A stretch of 64,000 nt of DNA from DAOQAU01 sp035354275 (GTDB taxonomy: Bacteria > Cyanobacteriota > Vampirovibrionia > Gastranaerophilales > Gastranaerophilaceae), in NCBI GenBank assembly GCA_035354275.1, contig DAOQAU010000003.1:1-64000 (forward strand), read 5' to 3'. A program made the translations under genes and the position numbers. Positions 33,311 to 42,510 of the stretch are shown piece by piece; the stretch's first letter is position 1, and every line of letters starts with the position of its first letter. The notes under the pieces are model-generated. The model was not told the origin of the DNA. It saw only the letters and a list, made by a program, of their open reading frames with translations, and ran no database searches.

Positions 33311-33345
33311 TTTTACATTTATAATATAAATTACATAATGTAAAA
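33311..33345. promoter_or_regulatory. inverted repeat between divergent chemosensory operons
   Basis: TTTTACAT (33311-33318) and ATGTAAAA (33338-33345) form a perfect 8-bp inverted repeat in the 112-bp intergenic region. It could be a regulator site serving both directions, or only AT-rich chance symmetry. Confidence 0.3.
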
Positions 33346-33360
33346 TAAAAAGGAGCTTAT

Positions 33361-34413
33361 ATGAAAACAGATTCAAAATTTAATTTGGGACAAAGAATTA
33401 AAATTAAAAATATAATCGATATTTCACTTTTACTTTTAATGATAACGGCTGTCCTTCTTTCGGGATTTTCAATGAAAATAGGACGCTACGACGCGCTTAT
33501 TATGTCTTTGGTAATTATTTTTTACATTGCGCAGTATATAATGAGTCAAAACTGGATTAATAATGCATTCAAAATCAGTGTTAAAAAACAGATAAACCAA
33601 ACAACCGCGGCCACTGAAGAAATTTTTGATTCGGTTAAAAAACAAAAAAACTCTTTACTGGAACATTTAGAATCAGTTAAAACCGCCTTGGAAAATATAA
33701 AAGAACTTAAAGCTAATTTCGAAAAAGCAAAACAAAGCTCAAGCAATGTTTCTTCAAAGGCAGAAAAATCTTTAGATTTTTCTCAAAAAGAACAAGAAGC
33801 CATTAAGGCAAATATCGAAAAAATGATAACACTAAGGCAAAAAATTCAAATAATCGCCGAATTGATTTTGGAACTTTCAGAGCACACCCAACAAATAGGA
33901 AGCATTATAGGAATAGTTGAAGACATCGCAGAACAGACCAACATGCTTGCCCTGAATGCTGCTGTAGAAGCTGCAAGAGCAGGAGAACACGGAAAAGGTT
34001 TTGCTGTTGTTGCAGGTGAAATAAGAAAACTTGCCGATGAATCAAAACAAGCTACAACAAAAATCACCAACTTAATAAAAGACATTCAACAGGCAACAAA
34101 TTCAACCGTTATGGCAACAGAAGAAGGCTCAAAAGAAATTGAACTGGGAGTTAAGCTTGCCGATAATATAAACCAAAATGTTGACCTGCTAACCGGACTT
34201 ATAAAAGAAGTTAATTTATCTGCAGAAGAAATTTGTTCAAATTCCAAAATTCAAACAAATTATTCCGAAAAAGCACAAGAGGCTATTGAAAATGTTTGCG
34301 AAGGGATAAAAACATCTTTGGACTCTTTAGAAGAAAATATCCAAAAAATACAAGCTTTAAATTTTATTTCTGTTTCTTTTAAGGAAAATTTTACTGACGA
34401 ACAGGATTTTTAG
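33361..34413 (+). CDS. methyl-accepting chemotaxis protein without periplasmic domain
   Basis: This 350-residue receptor has two closely spaced membrane segments (about 19-41 and 46-66) with almost no periplasmic loop, then a long coiled coil. The signalling hairpin is the conserved EQTNMLALNAAVEAARAGE block (about 195-215). Without a ligand domain it probably senses an internal or membrane signal, or works with a partner protein. No HAMP domain is evident. An AAGGAG site precedes the ATG. The CheA gene starts at the very next base after its stop. Confidence 0.93.
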   Translation: MKTDSKFNLGQRIKIKNIIDISLLLLMITAVLLSGFSMKIGRYDALIMSLVIIFYIAQYIMSQNWINNAFKISVKKQINQTTAATEEIFDSVKKQKNSLLEHLESVKTALENIKELKANFEKAKQSSSNVSSKAEKSLDFSQKEQEAIKANIEKMITLRQKIQIIAELILELSEHTQQIGSIIGIVEDIAEQTNMLALNAAVEAARAGEHGKGFAVVAGEIRKLADESKQATTKITNLIKDIQQATNSTVMATEEGSKEIELGVKLADNINQNVDLLTGLIKEVNLSAEEICSNSKIQTNYSEKAQEAIENVCEGIKTSLDSLEENIQKIQALNFISVSFKENFTDEQDF

Positions 34414-37400
34414 ATGGATTTTCAGGAAGAAGAATTTAACGAGATTTTAAGAATCTTTCAAATTGAGTCTGAAGAAATTATCTCCAGACTCAACAACAAT
34501 ATTCTTGAACTTGAAAAAACTCCGGACAACAAAGATATTATTGTTATCCTATTCAGAGATGCCCACAGCTTAAAAGGTGCTGCCCGAATGGTCGGGTTTA
34601 ATCATATTCAAACTTTAGCTCACAAAATCGAAGATATCTTGGGTCTTGCAAAAGATAATCAAATAAGACTTAGTCCTGAAACAGTAAACGCTCTATATAA
34701 AAGCGTGGACTTTTTGTCTGAAATAATAGGAAAATCTATTGAGCAAAAAACTGAATTTTATGATGAAAACTTGGCTGTCCAAATAAGTCTTTTGGATAAA
34801 ATAAGTGCGCAGCCTCAAGAAAATACCGAAAAATCAAAGGAAGAATTTAGCATAAAAGAACTTAAAAACAATATTAATGAAATAAATTCTTTAATCCCCG
34901 AAGGTCTTTTTGAACTTATGAGTGCCTTAAGTGGACAAAATCAGGAGATAATAAAAGAATTTTCACAAAAAATTGACAGGCTTTTTGAAATTTTTAAACA
35001 AGTGGGAATATACGATATTAAAAAATCCCTTGAAGATATAAAGGTAAAATTGGATTTTGTAATAAAAACATCAGGAAGTTTCAACTTAAAAGAAATTGAT
35101 GATTTTCAAAAAATTATCGACGGAGTTATTTCAAATCTTGTTTCTGTTTGCGAAATACACGCAATAAAAACCCCCGATTATTATTCGCTGGCATTTGAAA
35201 TGTTTTCGGCAAAATCTGACAGGTCTTCTGCTCAAAAAGAGCCCGACATGCCTGAAAAAACTTTAGAACACCAAGAGGAAATTTTTGATTTACCCCCTGA
35301 AGCCATTGTGCAAAAACAAGAAGTAAAAGAATTTGATAATAAAAATCTTTTAAATATAAAAGAAATGTTTTCTTCGCTGGGTCAAAATTATACTTCTTTA
35401 GGAGAATTAAAGCAAAAACTTTTAGATTTTGAAACAACGGCAAAAGATGAAATTATAAGCCCTATAATAAATAATACCTTAAAAATAATTGATTTTTCAA
35501 TAAAAAACAAAATGAAACTCAACGAAGATGCAATTTCTGCGATGGAACAAGGCATTGATTACTGCCTTTCAAGATTGAACAATCAAGAAGAAGCGACCGA
35601 CAGTGCCCTTGTTATTCAAAGGCTTGAAATTATTCAGCAAGTTTTGGAGTTAAGCAACCAATCGACGGAAAACGAAAATATTTTACCGCGAAAAAGTACC
35701 GATTTAATTAAAAAGAATTCTGATTTGAATGCAATTTTTGACACAGGAGAAATTAAAACTTTAAGAGTAGATTCTATAAAATTGGATTCTATGGTAAGTC
35801 AAGTCGGAGAGTTAATGATTGCAAAAATAAAGGCAAAAAAACATATCTACGGGCTTGATTCAATAAATATATCAATGGACGAATGGCATAAAGACTGTGC
35901 AAAAGTTTTAAACCACCTTAAATATTTTGAAAAAAAATACCCTAAATTGCAAAACGAAGATTCTCAATCTTTTTACTTTATAAACCAAATACTAAATGTT
36001 CTTGAAAACAACTGCAGAAAATTTTCAGATACCCTCAAAGAAATTTCAAATCTGCGAAGAATGATACAAGAAGACGAAACAAAAATAAGCCTTATAATAG
36101 ACGAGTTGGAAAGCACCGTTAAAAATATAAGGGTTTTGCCTTTTGCAACAATTTTCCATATTTTCGGCAGAATGGTAAGAGATATAGCACAAGAAAAAGG
36201 TAAACAAATAAACTTTGAAATATCAGGAAGCGAAACAAGCACCGATAAAAAAATACTTGAAGAAATTAAAGCTCCGCTCATTCACATTATAAGAAATTCA
36301 ATAGATCATGGAATTGAAACCCCACAGCAAAGAATTTCGGCAGGGAAAGACCCGGTGGGTAAAATAATCCTTAAAGCTTCTCAAACGGACAATAAAGTAA
36401 AAATAGAAATCCACGATGACGGCAAAGGAATAGACGTTGCAAAAATTAAAGAAAAAGCCTTAAAAAAAGGTTATTTAAAAAAAGAAGAAGCAGATTCGAT
36501 GTCAGACGAACAAATAACCAACCTGATTTTTGCCCCCGGATTTTCAACCGGAGATGAAATTACAAGTATTTCCGGCAGAGGGATAGGGCTTGATGTTGTT
36601 CAGACTAAAATTTCTCAACTTAACGGAAAAGTGAAAGTCCTTTCCGAATTAAACAAAGGCTGCAGTGTGATAATAGAGCTTCCGACAACAATGTCCACGC
36701 TTAAGTCTTTTTTGGTAAGGGCTTCGGGACAAATTTTTGCTATTCCTATGAGTGTTATAAATTCGGTTATGCTCAAAAACTCAAACGAAATATTTTTTAA
36801 CGAAGGGCTAAAAACAATCATTATAGAAGGCAAAACCGTTCCTATATACAATTTGTCAGCAATTTTAAATTTACCTTTACATGAGCAAAACAGCAATAAA
36901 AAAACCATTTTAACATTGGAAAGCGATAATAAAATAATAGGGCTTGAAGTTGACAAACTTTTGGGGGATCAAGAAATTTTACAAAAAAAACTTTGCGCAC
37001 CGCTTTATAAGCTCAAAAATATATCCGGTGTTACTACTCTTGCCTCGGGTGATTTATGCTTTATCTTAAATATTTCCAAAATTTTGAAAAATATAAACAA
37101 AATAAATTACATAGAGCAATCTCAGCCTTATGAAAAAATTTCGGTTAAAGAAAATAAAATCCTGTTGGTTGATGATTCTATAACCACAAGAACTCTGGAA
37201 AAAAATATTCTTACAAAAGCCGGCTACAGCGTTGAACTTGCACTAAATCCGATAGAAGCTCTTGAAAAACTCTCAAAAGAAAAGTTTAATCTTATAATAA
37301 GCGACATTGAAATGCCTGAAATGAACGGGTTTGAATTTTTGCGCAAAATAAAAAGCGATAAAAATTACTCTGATATTCCTGTTCTTATGCTAAGCTCTCT

Positions 37401-37515
37401 TTATAACGAACAAGAACGCAAAAAAGCAAAAGACTACGGCGCAAAAGAATACTTAAATAAAAATGAGTTTAACCAAGAAGAGTTTTTAGGCATAATAAAC
37501 AATATTTTTCAATAA
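34414..37515 (+). CDS. hybrid chemotaxis histidine kinase CheA with receiver domain
   Basis: This 1033-residue kinase has an N-terminal HPt domain with phospho-His H51 (DAHSLKGAARMVGF), a long variable middle of about 350 residues, the dimerisation and ATPase domains (IRNSIDHGIE, DDGKGID, GRGIGLDVV, about 620-770), a CheW-like domain and a C-terminal receiver (about 910-1033; LLVDDSITTRT, LIISDIEMPEMNG). The hybrid layout is typical of pili-type or alternative-function chemosensory systems (ChpA/FrzE-like) rather than classic flagellar CheA. Likely partners are the MCP, tandem CheW and GGDEF regulator next door. Confidence 0.93.
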   Translation: MDFQEEEFNEILRIFQIESEEIISRLNNNILELEKTPDNKDIIVILFRDAHSLKGAARMVGFNHIQTLAHKIEDILGLAKDNQIRLSPETVNALYKSVDFLSEIIGKSIEQKTEFYDENLAVQISLLDKISAQPQENTEKSKEEFSIKELKNNINEINSLIPEGLFELMSALSGQNQEIIKEFSQKIDRLFEIFKQVGIYDIKKSLEDIKVKLDFVIKTSGSFNLKEIDDFQKIIDGVISNLVSVCEIHAIKTPDYYSLAFEMFSAKSDRSSAQKEPDMPEKTLEHQEEIFDLPPEAIVQKQEVKEFDNKNLLNIKEMFSSLGQNYTSLGELKQKLLDFETTAKDEIISPIINNTLKIIDFSIKNKMKLNEDAISAMEQGIDYCLSRLNNQEEATDSALVIQRLEIIQQVLELSNQSTENENILPRKSTDLIKKNSDLNAIFDTGEIKTLRVDSIKLDSMVSQVGELMIAKIKAKKHIYGLDSINISMDEWHKDCAKVLNHLKYFEKKYPKLQNEDSQSFYFINQILNVLENNCRKFSDTLKEISNLRRMIQEDETKISLIIDELESTVKNIRVLPFATIFHIFGRMVRDIAQEKGKQINFEISGSETSTDKKILEEIKAPLIHIIRNSIDHGIETPQQRISAGKDPVGKIILKASQTDNKVKIEIHDDGKGIDVAKIKEKALKKGYLKKEEADSMSDEQITNLIFAPGFSTGDEITSISGRGIGLDVVQTKISQLNGKVKVLSELNKGCSVIIELPTTMSTLKSFLVRASGQIFAIPMSVINSVMLKNSNEIFFNEGLKTIIIEGKTVPIYNLSAILNLPLHEQNSNKKTILTLESDNKIIGLEVDKLLGDQEILQKKLCAPLYKLKNISGVTTLASGDLCFILNISKILKNINKINYIEQSQPYEKISVKENKILLVDDSITTRTLEKNILTKAGYSVELALNPIEALEKLSKEKFNLIISDIEMPEMNGFEFLRKIKSDKNYSDIPVLMLSSLYNEQERKKAKDYGAKEYLNKNEFNQEEFLGIINNIFQ

Positions 37516-37519
37516 ATAA

Positions 37520-40279
37520 TTATTTAAACAAATTCAGCTGTGGGGCTTTAATTTGTAGTTGATTTTGTTCATCTTTGCTTGAACGTTTTCGGGCGGATAA
37601 ATCATTTGAAAAATCCCGCTGCATTTTTTTCATCAAATCCTGTGAACGGTTTATTACACTTTGCGGAAGTCCTGCCATTTTAGCCACTTGAATTCCGTAA
37701 CTTTTGCTGGCACCGCCCTGTACGATTTTTCTCAAAAATTCGATTTCGCCGTTTTCTTCGCTTATTGTTATTCTGTAATTTTTTATCTGCGGGTAAGTGT
37801 TTGTCATAACATTTAGTTCGTGGTAATGGGTTGCAAAAATACACCTTGCCTTAATTTTTGTCGCTATAAATTCTGCCACAGCCCAGGCAATAGCAACTCC
37901 GTCATAGGTGCTTGTGCCTCTGCCGATTTCATCCAATAGAATCAAACTTTTTTCGCTGGCAGAATTCAGGATGTAGCCTGTTTCAATCATTTCCACCATA
38001 AAAGTCGATTGTCCCAAAGTTAAATCATCCGATGCGCCCACACGGGTGAAAATTTTATCCACAACCCCTAATTTGACGTAATCTGCGGGAACAAAAGAGC
38101 CCATTTGCGCCAAAATCGCTATCAGCGCATTTTGGCGCATAAATGTTGACTTACCTGCCATGTTAGGACCTGTAAGTATCATAAATTGGGTTGAGGAGTG
38201 AGAAGAAAGCCCCTCGCCCCTTGAGGGAGAGGGTAGAATTTCGGCACGAGAGCTTTGCTCAAGTGCTTGAAATTCGGGTGAGGGGTATTTTTGGGTTGCT
38301 TCGTCGTTCGCTTCGCTCACTTCTCGCAATGACAGATCTGTTTCTTGTTTACCATTTACCGTTTCCTTTTGATAAGCCAGTTCCAAATCGTTTGCCACAT
38401 AACTTCCAAGCGGCAAAACTTTTTCTAAAACGGCATGGCGACCGTTTTTTACAAGAAAATCCCTGCTTTCATCTACCGTCGGTCTTGTATAATTGTTTTC
38501 GACGGCAACAAAGGCAAGCGAAGTTAAAACATCGATATTTGCAATACAATCTGCGACTTGTCTTATTTTTGTAACGTATTCTTTTGCATAATTTTTAAAA
38601 TCGCAAAACAGTTTATTTTCAAGTTCCAATGCCTTAAATTGTGCCGAAAGCACGTCATCTTCATGTTTTTTCAACTCGTCTGTGATAAACCTTTCGGCAT
38701 TTGTAAGGGTTTGTTTTCTGATATAGTTATTGGGAACAAGGTTTAAGTTTGAATTTGTGATTTCGATAAAAAAGCCAAAAACTTTGTTGTAGCCGACTTT
38801 CAAAAACTTCATTCCGGTGCGCTCTTTTTCTTTTTCTTCAAATTCTTTAAGCCATTTTTCGCCGCCTGTGAGCAAATCCCTGAAATAATCGAGTTCGCCG
38901 CTTACGCCGGATTTTATAACTCCGCCGTCTTTTACCGAAATAGGCGCATCTTCTCGGATTGTACGCTCAATTATGTTTGCAAATTCAATCAATTCTTGTT
39001 CGTATTGACTTAATTTATCAAAAGAGTCGCTTTCAAGCCCCTGTATTTCTTTTATTATCTGAGGAAGCATAAAAAGAGAGTCTTTAAGCCCGAGAAAATC
39101 TCTGGGATTTGCCGAATTGTTGCTCAATCTTGTAGAAAGCCTTTGAATATCATAAATCTTTTCCAAAATTTGTGCCAAATTGCCTCTTGTTTGAGGTTTT
39201 TGGATTAACTCTTCTATAATATCGAGTCTTTTGTTTATTTCATCAACATTTTTCAAAGGTTGGCAAATGCGGTTTTTTAAAAGCCTTGCGCCCATATTCG
39301 TCTTTGTTTTATCGATTGCCCAAAGAAGCGAACCGTATTTGTTTTGTCCTCGAAGCGTTTGCGTCAGTTCAAGATTTTTTCTTGTATTGGCATCAATTAC
39401 TACAAATTCGCTCAATTCATAGGGCGTTATTGTGTCAAATTTGGGAAAATTTTCTTTCATCGTTTCCCAAATGTAGGAAACAAGAGCCCCACATGCCAAA
39501 AACCCCGTTTTATAATTTTCATAACCGAAGGCCTCAAGAGAATTTGTATTAAAAACGGTTTTTAAATTATTCAGTGCAAAATTCTGCTCAAAAATGCTCG
39601 AAGGGACTTTCGAACAGTTGTAATTATTTACGATTTCATCGGGCAGGTCGATTTTTTCATCGGGCACAATCTGAAAGGGCATGACTTTTTGGGCGATTGA
39701 AGGTGCTATGATTTCAGAGGGTTGAAGCCTTGCAAGCTCTGATAAAATCATACTCAAAGGGGCATGCGTTGTCTTAAATTCTCCCGTTGAAATATCGGCA
39801 TAAGCAAAACCGAACAGGTTATCATCTCTTTTATCTTTTATAATTGCGCAGATGTAGTTGTTTGAATTTTTATCCAACAGGTTGCTTTCTGTAAGCGTTC
39901 CTGCGGTAACAAGCCTTACCACCCCTCTTTTTACAAGCGTTTTTGTCTCTTTGGGGTCTTCTAACTGTTCGCAGATAGCGACTTTGTAATTTTTTTCAAT
40001 TAATTTTTCAAGATAATTTTCTACTGCTTTTGCAGGAACTCCCGCAAGCGGGATTCTGCCCATTTTTGCGCCGGCATCTTTGCCCGTCAGGGTAAGCTCC
40101 AATTCCCTTGACATGATGATTGCGTCTTCAAAAAAGGTTTCGTAAAAATCCCCGAGGCGATACAACAAAATAACATCCTGATGCTGTCTTTTTATCTCAA
40201 GATACTGGGCAATAACAGGTGTTACGTCCTCAATATTTATATCTAAACTGTTTACATGATTGATTTCTTGCTTTGACAT
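37520..40279 (-). CDS. mutS: DNA mismatch repair protein MutS with in-frame repeat insertion
   Basis: This 919-residue mismatch-recognition ATPase has the N-terminal mismatch domain with the Phe-x-Glu region (YRLGDFYETFFEDA), connector, lever, clamp and C-terminal ATPase (Walker A GPNMAGKST about 703-711, Walker B LILLDEIGRGTSTYDG). About 58 residues (637-695), just before the Walker A strand, are encoded by dispersed repeats and have no place in the family. Without them the length is about 860, normal for MutS. The start at 40279 fits the family N-terminus, though the ribosome-binding site is weak. Whether the insert is tolerated is unknown; all catalytic motifs are intact. Confidence 0.95.
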   Translation of the reverse strand: MSKQEINHVNSLDINIEDVTPVIAQYLEIKRQHQDVILLYRLGDFYETFFEDAIIMSRELELTLTGKDAGAKMGRIPLAGVPAKAVENYLEKLIEKNYKVAICEQLEDPKETKTLVKRGVVRLVTAGTLTESNLLDKNSNNYICAIIKDKRDDNLFGFAYADISTGEFKTTHAPLSMILSELARLQPSEIIAPSIAQKVMPFQIVPDEKIDLPDEIVNNYNCSKVPSSIFEQNFALNNLKTVFNTNSLEAFGYENYKTGFLACGALVSYIWETMKENFPKFDTITPYELSEFVVIDANTRKNLELTQTLRGQNKYGSLLWAIDKTKTNMGARLLKNRICQPLKNVDEINKRLDIIEELIQKPQTRGNLAQILEKIYDIQRLSTRLSNNSANPRDFLGLKDSLFMLPQIIKEIQGLESDSFDKLSQYEQELIEFANIIERTIREDAPISVKDGGVIKSGVSGELDYFRDLLTGGEKWLKEFEEKEKERTGMKFLKVGYNKVFGFFIEITNSNLNLVPNNYIRKQTLTNAERFITDELKKHEDDVLSAQFKALELENKLFCDFKNYAKEYVTKIRQVADCIANIDVLTSLAFVAVENNYTRPTVDESRDFLVKNGRHAVLEKVLPLGSYVANDLELAYQKETVNGKQETDLSLREVSEANDEATQKYPSPEFQALEQSSRAEILPSPSRGEGLSSHSSTQFMILTGPNMAGKSTFMRQNALIAILAQMGSFVPADYVKLGVVDKIFTRVGASDDLTLGQSTFMVEMIETGYILNSASEKSLILLDEIGRGTSTYDGVAIAWAVAEFIATKIKARCIFATHYHELNVMTNTYPQIKNYRITISEENGEIEFLRKIVQGGASKSYGIQVAKMAGLPQSVINRSQDLMKKMQRDFSNDLSARKRSSKDEQNQLQIKAPQLNLFK
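38106..38139. repeat. palindrome inside mutS
   Basis: tgcgccaaaat (38106-38116) and its exact complement (38129-38139), with an inner cgct/agcg pair, form a hairpin in a conserved coding stretch (QNALIAILAQ). It must have arisen without destroying the protein motif. Confidence 0.7.
38197..38370. repeat. R1 long + R2 + period-8 repeat composite in frame in mutS
   Basis: R1 long (38210-38286, 77 bp) and R2 (38293-38334) occur in the same order and orientation as at 6555-6677, followed by a tttaccatttac period-8 unit (38345-38370). On the coding strand the block is open and encodes, among others, ILPSPSRGEGLSSHSS. Confidence 0.85.
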
Positions 40280-40330
40280 TGCTACACTTATCCTAGAAAA
40301 ACATTGGGAAAACTCCCAAATTATACATTT

Positions 40331-40405
40331 TGTCATGCTGAATTTATTTCAGCATCTTACCAGCAAAGTACGTTGGATAGATCCTGAAACAAGTTCAGGA
40401 TGACA
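40331..40405. repeat. dispersed repeat with two hairpins upstream of mutS (R6)
   Basis: gtcatgctgaa...ttcagcatct and gatcctgaa-acaag-ttcaggat hairpins lie between tgtcatgc and ggatgaca. A partial copy is at 63570-63596. This lies in the 170-bp region between the divergent mutS and 40451 genes, so it may carry their promoters. Confidence 0.65.
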
Positions 40406-40450
40406 GGCAGATTTAGTTAAATTATCTTATCATGAAATCAGGAGAAATTC

Positions 40451-41053
40451 ATGGGCTGTTTAAAAAATATTTTTAAAGCAATAATTCTTGTTTTAGCTGC
40501 TATCGGATTTGTGTCTATAGGCGGCAAAGACTACGTCATAAACCTTTGGAATCAATACACAAATCCGCCTCAAGATGTCATGCTCGAGCGTGCCAAAAAA
40601 GTTGGGGATTTCTCCCAAGTGCCCGATGAATACGAAATAGATAAAGCAGCATCGGTTCTAGGCTATAATGGAGTTTTAGCAGAGCATAGAGCAACGGGAC
40701 AGAAAATGGTAGTGGTGGATTCGGGCAAAAAACCCCTTTTGACACCTCAGGATTTTGAAGATGGAAGTGCCGATAAAAAATTGGAAGATTTAACAAAAAA
40801 ATTAAAATACCAGTTTATAAACATACAGGATTTAAAGATTACAAAACACGGTAAAATTAATTCTTTCGGGCAAAAGACAAATTTCATAAAATTTCAAGCA
40901 AAAGCAAATAAACTGCCCATAGGAGAAATTGAGGGCATAATTTCTGCCGTTGAAACCGAAGACGGAAAAATTAAAATAATCGCTTCTGCAAACGAAAAAG
41001 GCAAATATTCCCAAATAGTCTCCGAAGAATTTTTCAAAAAGGTAAAAGAATAG
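40451..41053 (+). CDS. uncharacterised membrane-anchored protein
   Basis: I do not recognise this 200-residue protein. It has one N-terminal membrane segment (about 7-25) without an obvious cleavage site, then a soluble domain that looks alpha/beta with two repeating sheets (GQKMVVVDSG, NFIKFQAKANKLPIGEIEGII). It probably sits anchored in the inner membrane facing out. An AGGAG site precedes the ATG. It is followed by period-8 repeats and then pyrH. Confidence 0.7.
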   Translation: MGCLKNIFKAIILVLAAIGFVSIGGKDYVINLWNQYTNPPQDVMLERAKKVGDFSQVPDEYEIDKAASVLGYNGVLAEHRATGQKMVVVDSGKKPLLTPQDFEDGSADKKLEDLTKKLKYQFINIQDLKITKHGKINSFGQKTNFIKFQAKANKLPIGEIEGIISAVETEDGKIKIIASANEKGKYSQIVSEEFFKKVKE

Positions 41054-41125
41054 TTTATAAGTTTATAAGCTGCCAAGCCGCTAAACTTCTTAGTCACTCA
41101 GTTACTTAGTCATCTAGTCACTTTT
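41054..41125. repeat. period-8 repeats before pyrH
   Basis: tttataag doublets, then agtcactc/agttactt/agtcatct/agtcactt octamers directly after the stop of the preceding gene. Confidence 0.6.
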
Positions 41126-41216
41126 ACTATTTCTTTACAAATATTTGTTTTTAAATTAAAATAAATCTTGTTAAATCTGTTATGTATTGAAATTTAAAAG
41201 AGAGTCGCGGTGTCTG

Positions 41217-41942
41217 ATGGGAAAAGATTTAAAATACAAAAGAGTTTTGCTAAAGATTAGCGGAGAAGCACTTTTGGGCTCGCAGGAATTCGGGATTGAC
41301 CCTGTTCCGGTTGAAATGATAGCCAATGAAATTAAACTCGCGCACGACGAAGGTGCGCAAATAGGCGTTGTAGTTGGCGGCGGAAATATTTTCAGGGGAG
41401 TTAAAAACAGTGCCAAGCTTGGAATGGACCAAGCATCTGGCGATTATGTCGGAATGCTTGCAACCGTAATGAATGCGCTTACTCTTCAAAGCGCGCTTAA
41501 AAAAGTCGGAGTTTCATGCAGGGTTCAATCTGCCATTCAGATGAATCAGATTGCAGAGCCTTATATTCGCTTTAAGGCTATAAGACACCTTGAAAAAAAC
41601 AGGGTGGTGATTTTTGCCGCAGGTACCGGAAATCCTTTCTTTACAACAGATACGGCAGCATCTTTAAGAGCATCAGAAATTAACGCAGATGCCATGCTTA
41701 TGGCAAAAAACGGGGTTGACGGAGTTTATTCGGATGATCCCAGGGTAAACAAAAAAGCCAAAAAATTCGATAAAATATCTTACGATGATATTATAAAAAA
41801 CGGTTTAAAAGTTATGGATACTGCCTCTTGTGCGCTTTGCAAACAAAACAATATCCCCATTATCGTATTTGATTTTCAGGCAAAAGGCAGCATCAAAAAG
41901 ATTTTACACGGTGAAAATTTAGGAACTTATGTAGGAGGATAA
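41217..41942 (+). CDS. pyrH: UMP kinase
   Basis: This 241-residue amino-acid-kinase-fold enzyme phosphorylates UMP to UDP. KRVLLKISGEALLG, VVVGGGNIFRG and TGNPFFTTDTAA are family motifs; VYSDDPRVNKKAKKF lies near the nucleotide site. The ATG at 41217 is chosen by homology; a TTG 10 codons upstream lacks support. It heads pyrH-frr-cdsA-rnc-rpe, with frr starting 2 nt after its stop. Confidence 0.97.
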   Translation: MGKDLKYKRVLLKISGEALLGSQEFGIDPVPVEMIANEIKLAHDEGAQIGVVVGGGNIFRGVKNSAKLGMDQASGDYVGMLATVMNALTLQSALKKVGVSCRVQSAIQMNQIAEPYIRFKAIRHLEKNRVVIFAAGTGNPFFTTDTAASLRASEINADAMLMAKNGVDGVYSDDPRVNKKAKKFDKISYDDIIKNGLKVMDTASCALCKQNNIPIIVFDFQAKGSIKKILHGENLGTYVGG

Positions 41943-41943
41943 T

Positions 41944-42510
41944 ATGTCAGAAGCAGTAGATGAAATGTTTTTATTCGGCGAAGAAAAAATGGAAAAGGCA
42001 CTTAACCAGCTTAAAAAGGAATTTGCTTCAATCCGCTCAGGCAGGGCAAATCCGATGATTTTAGATAAGGTTATGGTAGATTACTATGGTGCTCCTACTC
42101 CATTAAGACAAATGTCGCAAGTAACTGTTCAAGACGGAACAACCATTGTTGTTTCGCCTTATGATAAGTCGATAATCAAAGAAATCGAAAAAGCAATAAT
42201 AAAAGCCGAATTAGGAATTCCTCCAAACAGCGACGGGATTGTCATAAGACTTGCTTTCCCTCCTTTAACTGAAGAAAGAAGAAAAGAAATTACAAAAGAT
42301 GTTAAAAAACTAGGCGAAGATTCAAAGGTTGTAATAAGAAACATAAGAAGAGACATGGTTGACGAATTAAAAAAACTCGAAAAATCTGAAAATCTTCCCG
42401 AAGATGTTGCAAAAGACAATCAAGATGAAATCCAAAAATTAACCGACAAATACGTTAAAATGATTGATATGACCGTAGAAGAAAAAGAAAAAGAGGTCTT
42501 AACAGTTTAA
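41944..42510 (+). CDS. frr: ribosome recycling factor
   Basis: This 188-residue tRNA-mimic protein splits post-termination ribosomes with EF-G. The block FASIRSGRANPMILDKVMVDYYG (in part) is diagnostic, as is RRDMVDELKKLEK in the C-terminal helix. The length is normal. The GGAGG at the end of pyrH serves as ribosome-binding site. The last base of its stop is the first of the cdsA start (TAATG). Confidence 0.97.
   Translation: MSEAVDEMFLFGEEKMEKALNQLKKEFASIRSGRANPMILDKVMVDYYGAPTPLRQMSQVTVQDGTTIVVSPYDKSIIKEIEKAIIKAELGIPPNSDGIVIRLAFPPLTEERRKEITKDVKKLGEDSKVVIRNIRRDMVDELKKLEKSENLPEDVAKDNQDEIQKLTDKYVKMIDMTVEEKEKEVLTV

Noticed and set aside
38191..38574. Plus-strand 127-residue open frame in mutS
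   Set aside because: It is the other strand of the repeat insertion; no ribosome-binding site or homology pattern.
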